From: an uncultured Flavobacteriaceae bacterium | Lineage (GTDB): Bacteria > Bacteroidota > Bacteroidia > Flavobacteriales > Flavobacteriaceae | Direction of reading: 5' to 3' | Assembly: GCA_905181615.1 (NCBI GenBank) | Contig: CAJIYH010000002.1 | Span: 806,001 to 870,000, forward strand | Length of the DNA stretch: 64,000 nt | Part shown: positions 28,827-37,018 of the stretch, piece by piece | Layout: every line of letters starts with the position of its first letter | Position numbering within the stretch: position 1 is the first letter of the stretch | Position numbers and translations under genes: made by a program | Notes under the pieces: generated by a model | Told to the model about the DNA's origin: nothing | What the model saw: the letters and a program-made list of their open reading frames with translations, nothing else | Databases searched by the model: none

Positions 28827-28865
28827 CCCTAATATATTTATAATCAATATGTTAGGGTTTTTTAT
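28827..28865 (+). terminator. Terminator after tRNA-Ser
   Basis: CCCTAATATAT pairs with ATATGTTAGGG (11 bp, one G-U pair) and is followed by TTTTTTAT. The 240 bases between it and the next gene hold a 7-bp hairpin at 29021-29041 (CTAAGCC/GGCTTAG) and nothing else recognised. Confidence 0.75.
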
Positions 28866-29108
28866 TTATATATTTGTACGATTATTGTACGGCCAGCATT
28901 ATAAAGCCTAAAAAGTCCAGCCTAAAAGTTTCAATATTATCCCCACCCTCTCAATTTAAATCCGTTTTCCTTTTGGGACTGTGCTGCTCAAATGATTATA
29001 TTAACTAACCAACCTTCTCTCTAAGCCCAAAATTGGCTTAGTAACTCTAAAAAACAAGCTTTAAAAACAGTTTTGTATATTGCATTTATAAATTAAATCT
29101 TATTTAAA

Positions 29109-29861
29109 ATGAAAAAAATTATAACTATTTTATTCTGTTCTTTTTTGTTCATTAATTGTGATTCAAACTCAGCTGAGATGATCAATTTTGAGAAAAACGT
29201 AGAAACATCAAAGGAATATTTCCAAGCATTTTCTGATGAAAAACTTGATGAAATGAAAAGCTATGTAACCGAGGACTTTACGTGGTCACCCCCACCAACT
29301 GGAGTTGACTCGCTTGATATTAATACTTGGCATAATACCATGAAAGGTTTTAATGCTGGATTCAAAGAAATTAATTTCACTAAACAACTTTATTTTGCTG
29401 GCTTAGATGACAATCAAAAACCCAATGGAGATGTAAGAGTTTATGGAACTTGGGAATCGTTAAATTCTGTCACAAAAAAACCAGTATTAATGGATTATTA
29501 TGCTGTATTGTTCTTTAATGACGAAGGCAAAATTTATCACCAAAGCGAATGGTATAATGCAGCTGATTTAGACCAAAACTCTTTGGTAGATGTTGTTGCT
29601 ATAATTCCATTAACTAAAGGTTATAGCACATGGTATAAAGGCTTTATAAAAGATAATACGAATAGAGAACAGTTTTGTGATGATTCTAGAACACTTGTCC
29701 ATAGAGATGTAAAAGATCCGAACAAAGTTTCTGTTTATTTATATGATGTTGATATGTCAAAATTAGGAGAAATGATGACTGATCCTGCATTTGAGAAATT
29801 TGCACTTTCATTAGGAGAAGATTTAGCCAACAAAAAGGTTTATACCATTAGTGCACTTTAA
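29109..29861 (+). CDS. SnoaL-like (NTF2-fold) lipoprotein, paralogue 1
   Basis: A 250-residue predicted lipoprotein: the signal peptide ends in a lipobox-like FLFINC at residue 18-19. Residues about 30-150 look like an NTF2/SnoaL-fold domain (KEYFQAFSDEKLDEMKSYVTEDFTW, then VRVYGTWES and DYYAVLFFNDEGKI). The remaining 100 residues resemble a small ferredoxin-like alpha-beta module. A second protein of the same layout lies 180 bases downstream, so the two probably arose by old duplication. NTF2-fold proteins bind small hydrophobic ligands or catalyse isomerisations; no function can be named. Confidence 0.7.
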   Translation: MKKIITILFCSFLFINCDSNSAEMINFEKNVETSKEYFQAFSDEKLDEMKSYVTEDFTWSPPPTGVDSLDINTWHNTMKGFNAGFKEINFTKQLYFAGLDDNQKPNGDVRVYGTWESLNSVTKKPVLMDYYAVLFFNDEGKIYHQSEWYNAADLDQNSLVDVVAIIPLTKGYSTWYKGFIKDNTNREQFCDDSRTLVHRDVKDPNKVSVYLYDVDMSKLGEMMTDPAFEKFALSLGEDLANKKVYTISAL

Positions 29862-29913
29862 GAATGTTTGTTTAAAAAGAATTATTTTTCATATTAATCT
29901 TATTTTCAATAAC

Positions 29914-29950
29914 AACGCCACTAATTATTTTTAGTGGCGTTTTTCTTTTA
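29914..29950 (+). terminator. Terminator after SnoaL paralogue 1
   Basis: AACGCCACTAA and TTAGTGGCGTT form a perfect 11-bp stem with a 6-base loop, followed by TTTTCTTTTA. The same stem recurs at 30864 after the second paralogue. Confidence 0.85.
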
Positions 29951-29976
29951 ATCTACAGGCATATCCTCTTCAGTTA
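29948..29976. repeat. Repeat copy A (ACAGGCATATCCTCTTCAGT core)
   Basis: Immediately after the terminator. The 20-base core is identical to copy B at 30.9 kb. On the minus strand it can be read as the end of a protein, LTEEDMPVD followed by a stop codon, so it may be the remnant of a gene's 3' end. Confidence 0.6.
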
Positions 29977-29985
29977 GTTCTGGGA

Positions 29986-30017
29986 TTTGTGATTTATAAT
30001 AAAAAACTTTATGTTTG
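29986..30017 (+). promoter_or_regulatory. Promoter of SnoaL paralogue 2
   Basis: TTTG at 29986-29989, a 20-base spacer, then TATGTTTG at 30010-30017, a full match to the Bacteroidota -33/-7 consensus, 27 bases before the start codon. Confidence 0.6.
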
Positions 30018-30044
30018 AGTATTATTAATAATAAATTAATTAAA

Positions 30045-30836
30045 ATGAAAAAAATTTTAACATTAACATTAGTGCTATTAATATTTTCTTGTTCTACCAA
30101 TAATCCTAATTACGAGGAAAACTTGACCCTTGCTAAAAAGTGGATTGAGGCTTTTGAAACTGGTAATATTGACCTTTGGAAAGATGTAGTCTCTGAAGAT
30201 TTAGTTGATGTTGCGCCTATTTATGGAATGGGAGAAGTAGATTATAACTCATCACTACAAGTTGCTGAATTTTATGTGCAAAACTATTCAAATGTAAAAT
30301 TTAAAAACCAAGTATGGTTACCTGGAATAGATACACTGACGATGAAACCTGATGGAAGTGTTAGAGCATATGGTAATTGGACTGGTAAAAGTAAATCAAC
30401 AGGTAGAAACTTTTCAATGGTCTCCTATCATAATTTTGATTTTAAAGACGGGAAGATAGTCTCAACTGGAGAATATTTTGATGCAACTGGAATGGTGAAT
30501 TCTGTTGGGCCTAACCAAAGAAATGTAGTTGTTGCCACTGCAAAAGTAAACAAGGATAACATAGATAAATTTCAAGAATTAATGGATTCTGAAGGTGGAC
30601 TTTCTGTTACTAGAAATTATGATGGTTGTTCTCATCTAGAAACATTTTACAATAAAGAGTCAAGCACATATTTTATTATTGAATATTGGGAGTCTTTTGA
30701 GAAATATGAGACATACCTTGATTGGAGATTCAATAAGGACCCTTCAAAGTTTACTGATAAAGTTTGGCCTTATGTTATTGGTGGTCAAGAAGGATTTACA
30801 GCATACTTTAATAACACTAAATATAAATTTTATTAG
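30045..30836 (+). CDS. SnoaL-like lipoprotein with C-terminal ABM-type domain, paralogue 2
   Basis: A 263-residue lipoprotein starting MKKILTLTLVLLIFSC, with the lipid-modified Cys in IFSCSTNN. Residues about 25-145 form an NTF2/SnoaL-like domain (LAKKWIEAFETGNIDLWKDVVSEDL; SVRAYGNWTGKS; VSYHNFDFKDGKI), and residues about 160-245 resemble an antibiotic biosynthesis monooxygenase (ABM) module (VVVATAKVNKDNIDKFQELM; SSTYFIIEYWES). The ATG at 30045 is preferred to an upstream TTG because that TTG lies inside the -7 box. Its domain layout and own terminator mirror the gene just upstream. Confidence 0.72.
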   Translation: MKKILTLTLVLLIFSCSTNNPNYEENLTLAKKWIEAFETGNIDLWKDVVSEDLVDVAPIYGMGEVDYNSSLQVAEFYVQNYSNVKFKNQVWLPGIDTLTMKPDGSVRAYGNWTGKSKSTGRNFSMVSYHNFDFKDGKIVSTGEYFDATGMVNSVGPNQRNVVVATAKVNKDNIDKFQELMDSEGGLSVTRNYDGCSHLETFYNKESSTYFIIEYWESFEKYETYLDWRFNKDPSKFTDKVWPYVIGGQEGFTAYFNNTKYKFY

Positions 30837-30863
30837 TAATAAAACCATTTCTTACTAAATACT

Positions 30864-30893
30864 AACGCCACTAATAAACTTTAGTGGCGTTTT
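30864..30893 (+). terminator. Terminator after SnoaL paralogue 2
   Basis: The same 11-bp stem as at 29914 (AACGCCACTAA / TTAGTGGCGTT) with a different 6-base loop, followed by TTT. Its downstream flank also matches the flank of the first terminator (repeat copy B). Confidence 0.85.
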
Positions 30894-30897
30894 CATT

Positions 30898-30929
30898 TAA
30901 ATCACAGGCATATCCTCTTCAGTAAATTC
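30898..30929. repeat. Repeat copy B, direct to A and inverted to C
   Basis: Shares the ACAGGCATATCCTCTTCAGT core with copy A and forms a 32-bp inverted repeat with 31140-31171 (30 of 32 bases paired). On the minus strand it reads MKLEFTEEDMPVI followed by a stop codon. Confidence 0.7.
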
Positions 30930-31139
30930 TAGTTTCATAAAAACTCACTTTTTGGTCATTTTTGACTCATTTTGAGTGTTTTTTGATCAATAAAATGTTA
31001 ATCTTCATATGAAGATTAACACAATCCTTTAGGCCTCTATTTGAGGCTAGGGGGTTTAAAACAACCGTTACTCCACAAACAAAGACACTTCTTTAACCTC
31101 ATCTGTTTCAACAAAGGTAAAAGTGTATTATAAATACCT
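30930..31139. other. Non-coding stretch between repeat copies B and C
   Basis: No gene is supported in the 332 bases from 30837 to 31168. Besides the terminator and repeats it holds a perfect 24-bp palindrome at 30997-31020 and an imperfect hairpin (TAGGCCTC / GAGGCTA) at 31030-31050. The sequence GTTACTCCACAAACAAAG at 31067 recurs with one mismatch at 32765. Confidence 0.6.
30997..31020. repeat. Perfect 24-bp palindrome
   Basis: The half-site GTTAATCTTCAT is followed directly by its exact reverse complement. There is no spacer, which is more typical of a dimeric protein-binding site or cruciform than of a simple RNA hairpin. Confidence 0.7.
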
Positions 31140-31171
31140 GAATTTACTTAGGAGGATATGCCTGTGATTTA
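31140..31171. repeat. Repeat copy C (inverted)
   Basis: Inverted copy of 30898-30929 with two mismatches. Its outer end coincides with the stop codon of the 78-residue secreted protein on the minus strand. In the plus orientation it reads EFT-stop-EDMPVI-stop, so the coding potential seen in copy B is broken here. Confidence 0.65.
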
Positions 31172-31405
31172 GTTGCATTGGTCTCTGACCCATTGAGCTG
31201 AATTTTGATGACCTAAACTACAAGGAGTAAGGACAAAGTTTGCAGATGCACCAATGGTATTTAGTATCTTATCTAAAGCATTTTCAGCTTCTGAGTCTGA
31301 AATAAAGTTGCTGGACTGCATTGCCAAACACAGTTGTAGTTCTTCTTTGGTCTGCCCAAAAGAAACCATAGGAACTAACAGTAAAATAAGAAGTGCCTTT
31401 TTCAT
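31169..31405 (-). CDS. Small secreted protein (78 aa), possibly truncated
   Basis: A signal peptide (KKALLILLLVPMVSFGQ) precedes about 60 residues, with ELQLCLAMQSSNFISDSEAENALDKILNTIGASANFVLTPC as the core and Cys residues that could form disulfides. The core resembles the N-terminus of longer secreted proteins in Flavobacteriaceae, from memory and not checked. The last 16 residues (LGHQNSAQWVRDQCN) end exactly at repeat copy C, so a shortened gene whose 3' end was replaced is possible. No function is assigned. Confidence 0.55.
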   Translation of the reverse strand: MKKALLILLLVPMVSFGQTKEELQLCLAMQSSNFISDSEAENALDKILNTIGASANFVLTPCSLGHQNSAQWVRDQCN

Positions 31406-31521
31406 AATCTCTAATTTATCAATACAAGGGTATATATTACACCTTTTTTAGAAGCGATTATTAACACAAAATTGCATTATCCCGTCTGTATCATAACTTA
31501 AACTCTAAACAACTGATTAGT

Positions 31522-32631
31522 TTAGTGATCTAGTGATATATTAAAATAGTTTACTTTTTCTCTTTTTTTGGTTTTTGCATTAGAATTTTTATTAGAATCA
31601 ACATTATTATAACCTAAGTATCCTTTAAAATATAGAGAAATAGGGAGGTTGTCAACTGTTCGCCCATTTGTCATTTTTAATGTGTATCTGTCATCTTCTC
31701 CTTTACTCAACAGAAATTCACCATTTATAAATTCAAATGCATTAGTCCCAGAATCTGGAGAACCATTTAATTCAAATGAGTTATTACTCGAAGCTAAATT
31801 TAAGACATTATAAAAATTACAGATTGTTTGTGTGGAACTTCCATCAAATAAACCTCCACAATCAAATTGTTCATCTATCCAGTTTTCTAATACACTTTCT
31901 TCATTAGTCTGTTCTACTACTTCAACAAAATCAATATGTGAAAAGTTTGTTTGATATAAAGAATTAAACCTATTTATATAATCACTGTAGGTTCCTTCTA
32001 ATAAATCATTTTGTTTACTTCCCCATAATTCAAGAGAAACACTTTGCCCTTCACCACTAAAACCATTAGAACTACTAAAGGATATACCTTCGGAAAACAA
32101 AGTCAAATCTAAATTATATAATGTATTACCTTGACAACTTAAAATTAAATTACATTCTTCTTCTGTTGTGTCACAACCGTCACATCCGTCATCCGCTGGT
32201 CCGTAATCTTCCAAAACCCCATTTAACAAAGAATAAAAATTATTTCCTACCCTTAATCCCATATCATTATCCTCAGTCACATTATATGTGGTTTGTTGAT
32301 GTGAACCAAGATTTTCAGATCCTGTATAGGTAGTTATAACTACTTCAATGTCTTCAAATAAATCATCGTCATTGTTTATATCTAATTCAACCGTTTCTTC
32401 ATCAGAATCTGTTGAAATTGAACTTGATGTTACAACTATAGTTCTTGTTTGTTGGGATCCTTGAGTTCCAGTTCTTGTTTGAGTAAAGTTTGAGGTTTGT
32501 TCTGAAAAGTCTGGTGACCAATTGGCAAATTGTTCTATTGGCTCGGTCTGAGTAACCTCTAAATCATCTCCGCCACCTCCACAAGAAATTAGCACCAAAA
32601 TTAATGTCAAACTAGTTAATTTTTTATTCAT
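31522..32631 (-). CDS. Hypothetical lipoprotein (369 aa)
   Basis: Not recognised. The N-terminus is a clear lipoprotein signal (SLTLILVLISCGGGGDD). What follows is acidic and rich in Ser, Thr, Asn and Gln, with a region of alternating beta-type strands (TRTIVVTSSSISTDSDEETVELDIN; DIEVVITTYTGS) and a CDGCD-TTEEECN cysteine cluster near residues 149-159. Near the C-terminus, YTLKMTNGRTVDNLPISLYFKGYLGYN looks like outer-strand material. Likely attached to the outer membrane and perhaps surface exposed. Confidence 0.65.
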   Translation of the reverse strand: MNKKLTSLTLILVLISCGGGGDDLEVTQTEPIEQFANWSPDFSEQTSNFTQTRTGTQGSQQTRTIVVTSSSISTDSDEETVELDINNDDDLFEDIEVVITTYTGSENLGSHQQTTYNVTEDNDMGLRVGNNFYSLLNGVLEDYGPADDGCDGCDTTEEECNLILSCQGNTLYNLDLTLFSEGISFSSSNGFSGEGQSVSLELWGSKQNDLLEGTYSDYINRFNSLYQTNFSHIDFVEVVEQTNEESVLENWIDEQFDCGGLFDGSSTQTICNFYNVLNLASSNNSFELNGSPDSGTNAFEFINGEFLLSKGEDDRYTLKMTNGRTVDNLPISLYFKGYLGYNNVDSNKNSNAKTKKREKVNYFNISLDH

Positions 32632-32868
32632 ATTTAGTTTTATTAATACGTATTTGTTTTATTTGTTAATGAAAATTTAAATAAATTTACAAGAATAACA
32701 CTATAAGTTAAAGTGAAATTAGTTGTATTATATTGTTCATGTTTTCAGGCAAGTATTTCTGTCAGTTAATCCACAAACAAAGGCTAAAAGGAGAATAAAA
32801 AAACAAGCTCCTTTAATCTATTGAGTTTATATTTATTTTAATAAGAAAAATAAAAATTATTTAATAAT

Positions 32869-33456
32869 CTAATAAGGTTGTCTACCAATCCAGTTTCCTT
32901 GAGGGCTATATCTAGCAACCACATAAACACTTCCTGAAGTGCTTACTGCTCGAGCCATTCCCACTTCTGTGGTTGTATTCCATATCATTTGAGTATAGTG
33001 ACCAATAACTACATTAGCATTCTTTGAAGATCCAATCTCGGCGTAAGTGTAATCCTTTATTTCATTATACCAGGCTGAGGAGGCGTCCTTTCCGGGTGTT
33101 TCACTAAAAGTAGGATTACCATTGCTTGATCTATACGAGTACGACAAATTTTCGCCTTGTCCAGGTCTACTTTCATTCGAAGAATGATACATGTCGTCTT
33201 TGAGTGCCAAATTTTTTGCCCATAATAAAGCATCTTCTGCCAATGAATTTGACCAAGAAAGTTCAGAAACGCCAACTTCTTTTCTTGCGTCGTTATGAAC
33301 TTGTAAAGACAAAAAAATATCCTGTTTTGTTAAAACACTGGATTCAATAGTACTATTATTTGAAGTTTTTAGTTCTTTAAATCCGCTGAGAAATAATACT
33401 GACGTGAATATTATTAGAGATAATTTGTTCATAAAAAAAGATTTCATTTTTAACAT
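32869..33456 (-). CDS. CAP-domain (SCP/PR1) secreted protein
   Basis: A 195-residue secreted protein with a signal peptide (NKLSLIIFTSVLFLSGF) and a CAP domain: LQVHNDARKEVGVSELSWSN, LAEDALLWAKNLA, the GENLSYS strand, GHYTQMIWNTTTEVGMA and VVARYSPQGNW. The two His and two acidic residues of the usual CAP cavity are present (HNDARK; GENL; GHYTQ). Roles of bacterial CAP proteins are mostly unknown; lipid binding and wall association are documented for some. Three Met codons near the start leave the exact start open. Confidence 0.85.
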   Translation of the reverse strand: MLKMKSFFMNKLSLIIFTSVLFLSGFKELKTSNNSTIESSVLTKQDIFLSLQVHNDARKEVGVSELSWSNSLAEDALLWAKNLALKDDMYHSSNESRPGQGENLSYSYRSSNGNPTFSETPGKDASSAWYNEIKDYTYAEIGSSKNANVVIGHYTQMIWNTTTEVGMARAVSTSGSVYVVARYSPQGNWIGRQPY

Positions 33457-33669
33457 ACATGACTGTTTATTAACCCAATAAGGCTTTTGTTTTGACTACA
33501 TTTCCATTTTATAATTTTCTCAGTTGAAAAAAGTGTTTGTTTTCTTTTGGGGCTTTAGCTAATACCCTATCCTTCTAATACTACATAAAAAAAAACCAAA
33601 TAAAGTGAATATTAAGATAGTTTTTTAATTTAGGAAAAAAAGTCTGAAAAATTGATAATTAATTGCCCT

Positions 33670-34872
33670 CTATTTCAAATCATCAAACTTTTGTTTCATA
33701 GTAGAGTTGCCTCTAGTCAGCTTTTTAATTGACAAATCGTCTGCTTTATTATTGGCTAGTCTTAAATTATTTTCAGATGACAACAAGGCTTCTTTAGTCT
33801 TGTTAAGGTGTTTAATGGTTTTATCTATTTCTTCGATGGCGGCTTGAAATTTCCTGCTTGCCAAATCATAATTATGAGCAAAACCTTTTCTGAATGAATT
33901 AATTTTATCTTCAAAATCAAAGATATCAATATTTTGATTTTTCATTATATTTAATTCAGCTTTATACTTTAAAGAATTCATTGATGCATTCCGTAATAAA
34001 GTAATAATAGGAATAAAAAACTGAGGTCGAATGACATACATCTTGTCGTGTTTATGTGACACATCAATAATCCCTGAATTATACAATTCATTTTCTGGCT
34101 CTAGTAGCGAAACCAACACAGCATATTCACAGTTCTTTTCTGTTCTGTCTTTATCGAGTTTGGCGAAAAAATCTTCGTTGCGTTTTTTAGAAGTAGTTTC
34201 ATCATTTTCATTTTTCATTTCAAACATTATTGAAATAATTTCATTATCAAAACTGTCTGATTCTTTAAAAATATAATCTCCTTTAGTACCGCCTAAAGAT
34301 GAATCATTGTCTTTTTCAAAATATGAATTTTGAAATGCCGATGCTCTTAATTTGTTGAATTCAACCTCACAATGTTGTTCTAATGTTTCTCCAACCATTT
34401 TGGTCGATAGCTTCTGTTTGAAATCTTTTAAACGATCAATTTCATCATCTTTTATTTTAATTAGTTGATCTTTAGACTGAAGTTTGTTTGTATAATTAAT
34501 CTGAATTGAAGACGCTTTTAACTGCATTTCTTTATCCTTTAAAGATATTTCATTCTTTAAATGATCTCTTTCTTTTTCAATATCCTTTATAGCTTTATAA
34601 ATTTCATGCTCATTTTGAGTTTCCACTGTTTTAATAGCTTGATTTAAATCCCCTATTTTAAGTTCTCTTTCATAAAGTGCTTTTTGAAAAGAATTTCTAA
34701 GATTTGCTTCAGCTAATTCTAGGGCTGATTTTTTTTCCACATCTGCAACTTTAAGACGTTTTTCAATTTCTTGATCAAATTCTGAATTACGAACTTGATT
34801 TAAAATATCAGAATAATCCGTTTCATCAATTTTAAAAGCTTTACTACAACTAGGACAAATAATATCTTTCAT
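33670..34872 (-). CDS. DUF2130 protein with a zinc-ribbon start, coiled coil and PD-(D/E)XK-like core
   Basis: A 400-residue DUF2130 protein. It begins with a CPSC pair (half a zinc ribbon), followed by a long charged coiled coil (about residues 30-155). The conserved domain after that has GGTKGDYIF (Asp199) and FEMKNEN (Glu218-x-Lys220), the spacing of a PD-(D/E)XK nuclease core, plus [24 protein letters not shown] and [15 protein letters not shown], both typical of DUF2130. A second coiled coil ends the protein. The layout resembles RmuC-like DNA-linked proteins. DNA cleavage is inferred from the motif only. Confidence 0.75.
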   Translation of the reverse strand: MKDIICPSCSKAFKIDETDYSDILNQVRNSEFDQEIEKRLKVADVEKKSALELAEANLRNSFQKALYERELKIGDLNQAIKTVETQNEHEIYKAIKDIEKERDHLKNEISLKDKEMQLKASSIQINYTNKLQSKDQLIKIKDDEIDRLKDFKQKLSTKMVGETLEQHCEVEFNKLRASAFQNSYFEKDNDSSLGGTKGDYIFKESDSFDNEIISIMFEMKNENDETTSKKRNEDFFAKLDKDRTEKNCEYAVLVSLLEPENELYNSGIIDVSHKHDKMYVIRPQFFIPIITLLRNASMNSLKYKAELNIMKNQNIDIFDFEDKINSFRKGFAHNYDLASRKFQAAIEEIDKTIKHLNKTKEALLSSENNLRLANNKADDLSIKKLTRGNSTMKQKFDDLK

Positions 34873-35164
34873 ATTCTAAATATAAGAATTGCTCAATTAA
34901 AAGGTGAATATATAGTCATGATTTTTATAAGTACATACACAATTTTAATTCTATAGAATCCAATCATTTATCTAAAAAATAAAAGTAACCCCAAAGCGGT
35001 GTTGCGTTTTATTGAAATTAGTCAGAAGTTGATGTGTGAATTTATAATTAATTGAGCATGCCTATGTTTAGCATATCTTAAAAAATACAGAGCCGATCAA
35101 GTTCCTTTTAAAAAGCTATATTTAATGAGCTTAAGAATTATAATATTAATTAAATAAACACGAG

Positions 35165-36127
35165 ATGGAAAGACGGAAATTTATAATAAATTCAGGCATT
35201 GCTGCCTCTTCTTTAATGCTATTTTCTGGCTGTAAATCACTTTTAAGCCAAGATGCTTTGAACTCTATTGGTGTACAGTTATTTTCTTTCCCTAAACTTC
35301 TGGAAAAAGATTTCAATGCAGGTATCAAAATGGTTTCAGAAATGGGATATAAAGAAATAGAAATGTTTGGTCCTTTTAACTTTTCTGTAGAAGCCGCTAA
35401 AAAACGATGGAAATCAATAACCCCAATGTTAGGATTTAATGGGAGTGGATACTTTGGGCACACGCCTAAGGAAATAAAAACGATCTTAGATGAACACAAT
35501 ATAAAAGTTACCTCAATACACTCGGATATGGATACCATGCAGACCCGAATGGAAGAAATAGCAAAAGAAAGTGAACAACTTGGCTTTGAGTATGTTGTTT
35601 TGCCGGCTATTCCAGAAGAAAAAAGACAAACACTAGATGACTATAAAAGAGTTGTAGAAGAATTTAACGAAATTGGGGGAAAAGCAAAACAAGTGGGGCT
35701 AAAATTTGTCTATCACAACCATGGTTATGGATTCAATAAAATAGAAAATCAAGTTCCAATTGAGCTTGTTTTTGATCAAACAGAATCTAATTTAGTCTTT
35801 TTTCAAATGGATTTATTTTGGACTATTGCAGGAGGAATGAACCCTTCTGATCTTCTAAATGCTTATCCAGGCCGTTATGTGTCAATGCATGTTAAAGACA
35901 TGAAAAAACTTACTAGGTTTTCTGGAGATGGTGGAGATCCAAGTCAGTGGATGGAATTGTTTCCAGAGATGGCTTCATTAGGTGATGGAGTTTTAGATAT
36001 CCCGAAAATCATATCAACCGCTCAACAACAAGGTGTAAAACATTTTTATATTGAGCAAGATATAGTCAACAATCCCGAAGTTGCATTGAAAAAGAGTTTT
36101 AATTATCTGAAATCTTTGAATGTATAG
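35165..36127 (+). CDS. Sugar phosphate isomerase/epimerase-like TIM-barrel lipoprotein
   Basis: A 320-residue protein of the xylose isomerase-like TIM-barrel superfamily. It begins MERRKFIINSG, a twin-arginine signal, followed by a hydrophobic stretch and a lipobox-like FSGC, so it is probably exported folded and lipidated. Barrel strands and metal ligands are visible in SIGVQLFSF, GYKEIEMFG, HNIKVTSIHSDM, KFVYHNHGYGF, FQMDLFWTIAGG, YVSMHVKDMKK and HFYIEQD. Family members isomerise or epimerise sugars such as inosose or 3-keto sugars. The substrate is unknown. Confidence 0.82.
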   Translation: MERRKFIINSGIAASSLMLFSGCKSLLSQDALNSIGVQLFSFPKLLEKDFNAGIKMVSEMGYKEIEMFGPFNFSVEAAKKRWKSITPMLGFNGSGYFGHTPKEIKTILDEHNIKVTSIHSDMDTMQTRMEEIAKESEQLGFEYVVLPAIPEEKRQTLDDYKRVVEEFNEIGGKAKQVGLKFVYHNHGYGFNKIENQVPIELVFDQTESNLVFFQMDLFWTIAGGMNPSDLLNAYPGRYVSMHVKDMKKLTRFSGDGGDPSQWMELFPEMASLGDGVLDIPKIISTAQQQGVKHFYIEQDIVNNPEVALKKSFNYLKSLNV

Positions 36128-36191
36128 GAACTGATATAGTTGTCTTATTTCAAAAGAATTTAGTAATTTTAGTTCATATAAAACTATATCT

Positions 36192-36278
36192 GTGTCCATT
36201 ACTTTTGTTTCAATCTTAGTCATTATTAGTACTACAGTAGTTGCATTTGGTATTATTATAGATTTAACAAAAAACTAA
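36192..36278 (+). CDS. Possible 28-residue membrane peptide upstream of the K+ channel
   Basis: From a GTG start the frame encodes SITFVSILVIISTTVVAFG and then IIIDLTKN, a single hydrophobic helix with a charged tail. Its stop codon shares one base with the ATG of the channel gene (TAATG), a layout typical of coupled genes. A TAATTTTA sequence (near-consensus -7 box) ends 20 bases before the GTG. There is no ATG, and a chance open frame in AT-rich DNA cannot be excluded. Confidence 0.35.
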   Translation: MSITFVSILVIISTTVVAFGIIIDLTKN

Positions 36279-37009
36279 TGAAATCATTCAACTTATTTGA
36301 CCGCTTTATTTATGTTCTTATCATTGTAAATGTAATAGCAATGGTACTCGAATCTCATCTGAGTCTACGAACTGCTTACGGTCCTTATTTTTACGCTTTT
36401 GAGTTTACTTCAATCCTCATCTTTTCTGCAGAATATATTTACAGAATTAGAAGTGCCTACAAATTAGATGGCAAAAAAGGAATATTTTCATACGTTTTTA
36501 GCCTCTTCGGGGTAATTGATTTGATTTCTATACTTCCTTTCTATCTGAGTCAATTCATTAAGTTGGACGGACGATTCTTACGTATTTTAAGGCTGTTTAG
36601 ACTGACACGAATATTTAAATTAGGCCGAAACAGTAATTCATTGAAAGTATTCACTAAGTCCTTGTCTGGAGTGAAAGCAGAACTCATATTCACATTATTC
36701 TTATCTATTTTAACGATTCTATTCTCAGCATCAGCCATTTACTATCTTGAAAATGAAGCACAACCTGAAAAATTCTCAAGTATAACAGAATCAATTTGGT
36801 GGGCAACGGTTTCTTTGGCAACTGTAGGTTATGGGGATGTTTACCCTATAACCGTTGGTGGAAAATTATTTGCTACCCTTATTTCACTTGTAGGGATTGG
36901 AGTTGTTGCAATTCCAACCGGTGTAATTAGCGCTTCTTTTGTTGAAGAAATTAGAATAGAAAAAGAAAAGAAAGCTAAGAAAAAGGCAAAAAATAAAGAC
37001 AAAAAATAA
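36278..37009 (+). CDS. Voltage-gated potassium channel (Kv-type, six helices)
   Basis: A 243-residue ion channel subunit. Helices S1-S4 are followed by the pore: the S4 sensor RFLRILRLFRLTRIFKLGR has an Arg at nearly every third position, and the selectivity filter TVGYGD is at residues 182-187, flanked by WWATVSLA and an S6 ending IGVVAIPTGVISASF. The tail is strongly basic (KEKKAKKKAKNKDKK). It should form a tetrameric K+ channel that opens on depolarisation. It converges on the antiporter gene with nine bases between. Confidence 0.92.
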   Translation: MKSFNLFDRFIYVLIIVNVIAMVLESHLSLRTAYGPYFYAFEFTSILIFSAEYIYRIRSAYKLDGKKGIFSYVFSLFGVIDLISILPFYLSQFIKLDGRFLRILRLFRLTRIFKLGRNSNSLKVFTKSLSGVKAELIFTLFLSILTILFSASAIYYLENEAQPEKFSSITESIWWATVSLATVGYGDVYPITVGGKLFATLISLVGIGVVAIPTGVISASFVEEIRIEKEKKAKKKAKNKDKK

Positions 37010-37018
37010 AAGTTAAAT

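Noticed and set aside
28622-28911. Open frames on both strands across 28.6-28.9 kb
   Set aside because: They run through the tRNA-Ser gene and its terminator and have no recognisable protein features.
29914-30893. Integron-type attC sites at the two identical stems
   Set aside because: No matching RYYYAAC/GTTRRRY core sites and no integrase; the stems with T-tracts are ordinary terminators.
31061-31160. Plus-strand frame NNRYSTNKDTSLTSSVSTKV and following residues
   Set aside because: No start codon and no recognised domain; at best part of the decayed repeat region.
28732-35160. Integrative element inserted at tRNA-Ser
   Set aside because: No integrase and no repeated 3' end of the tRNA were seen downstream, so only an accessory region is claimed.
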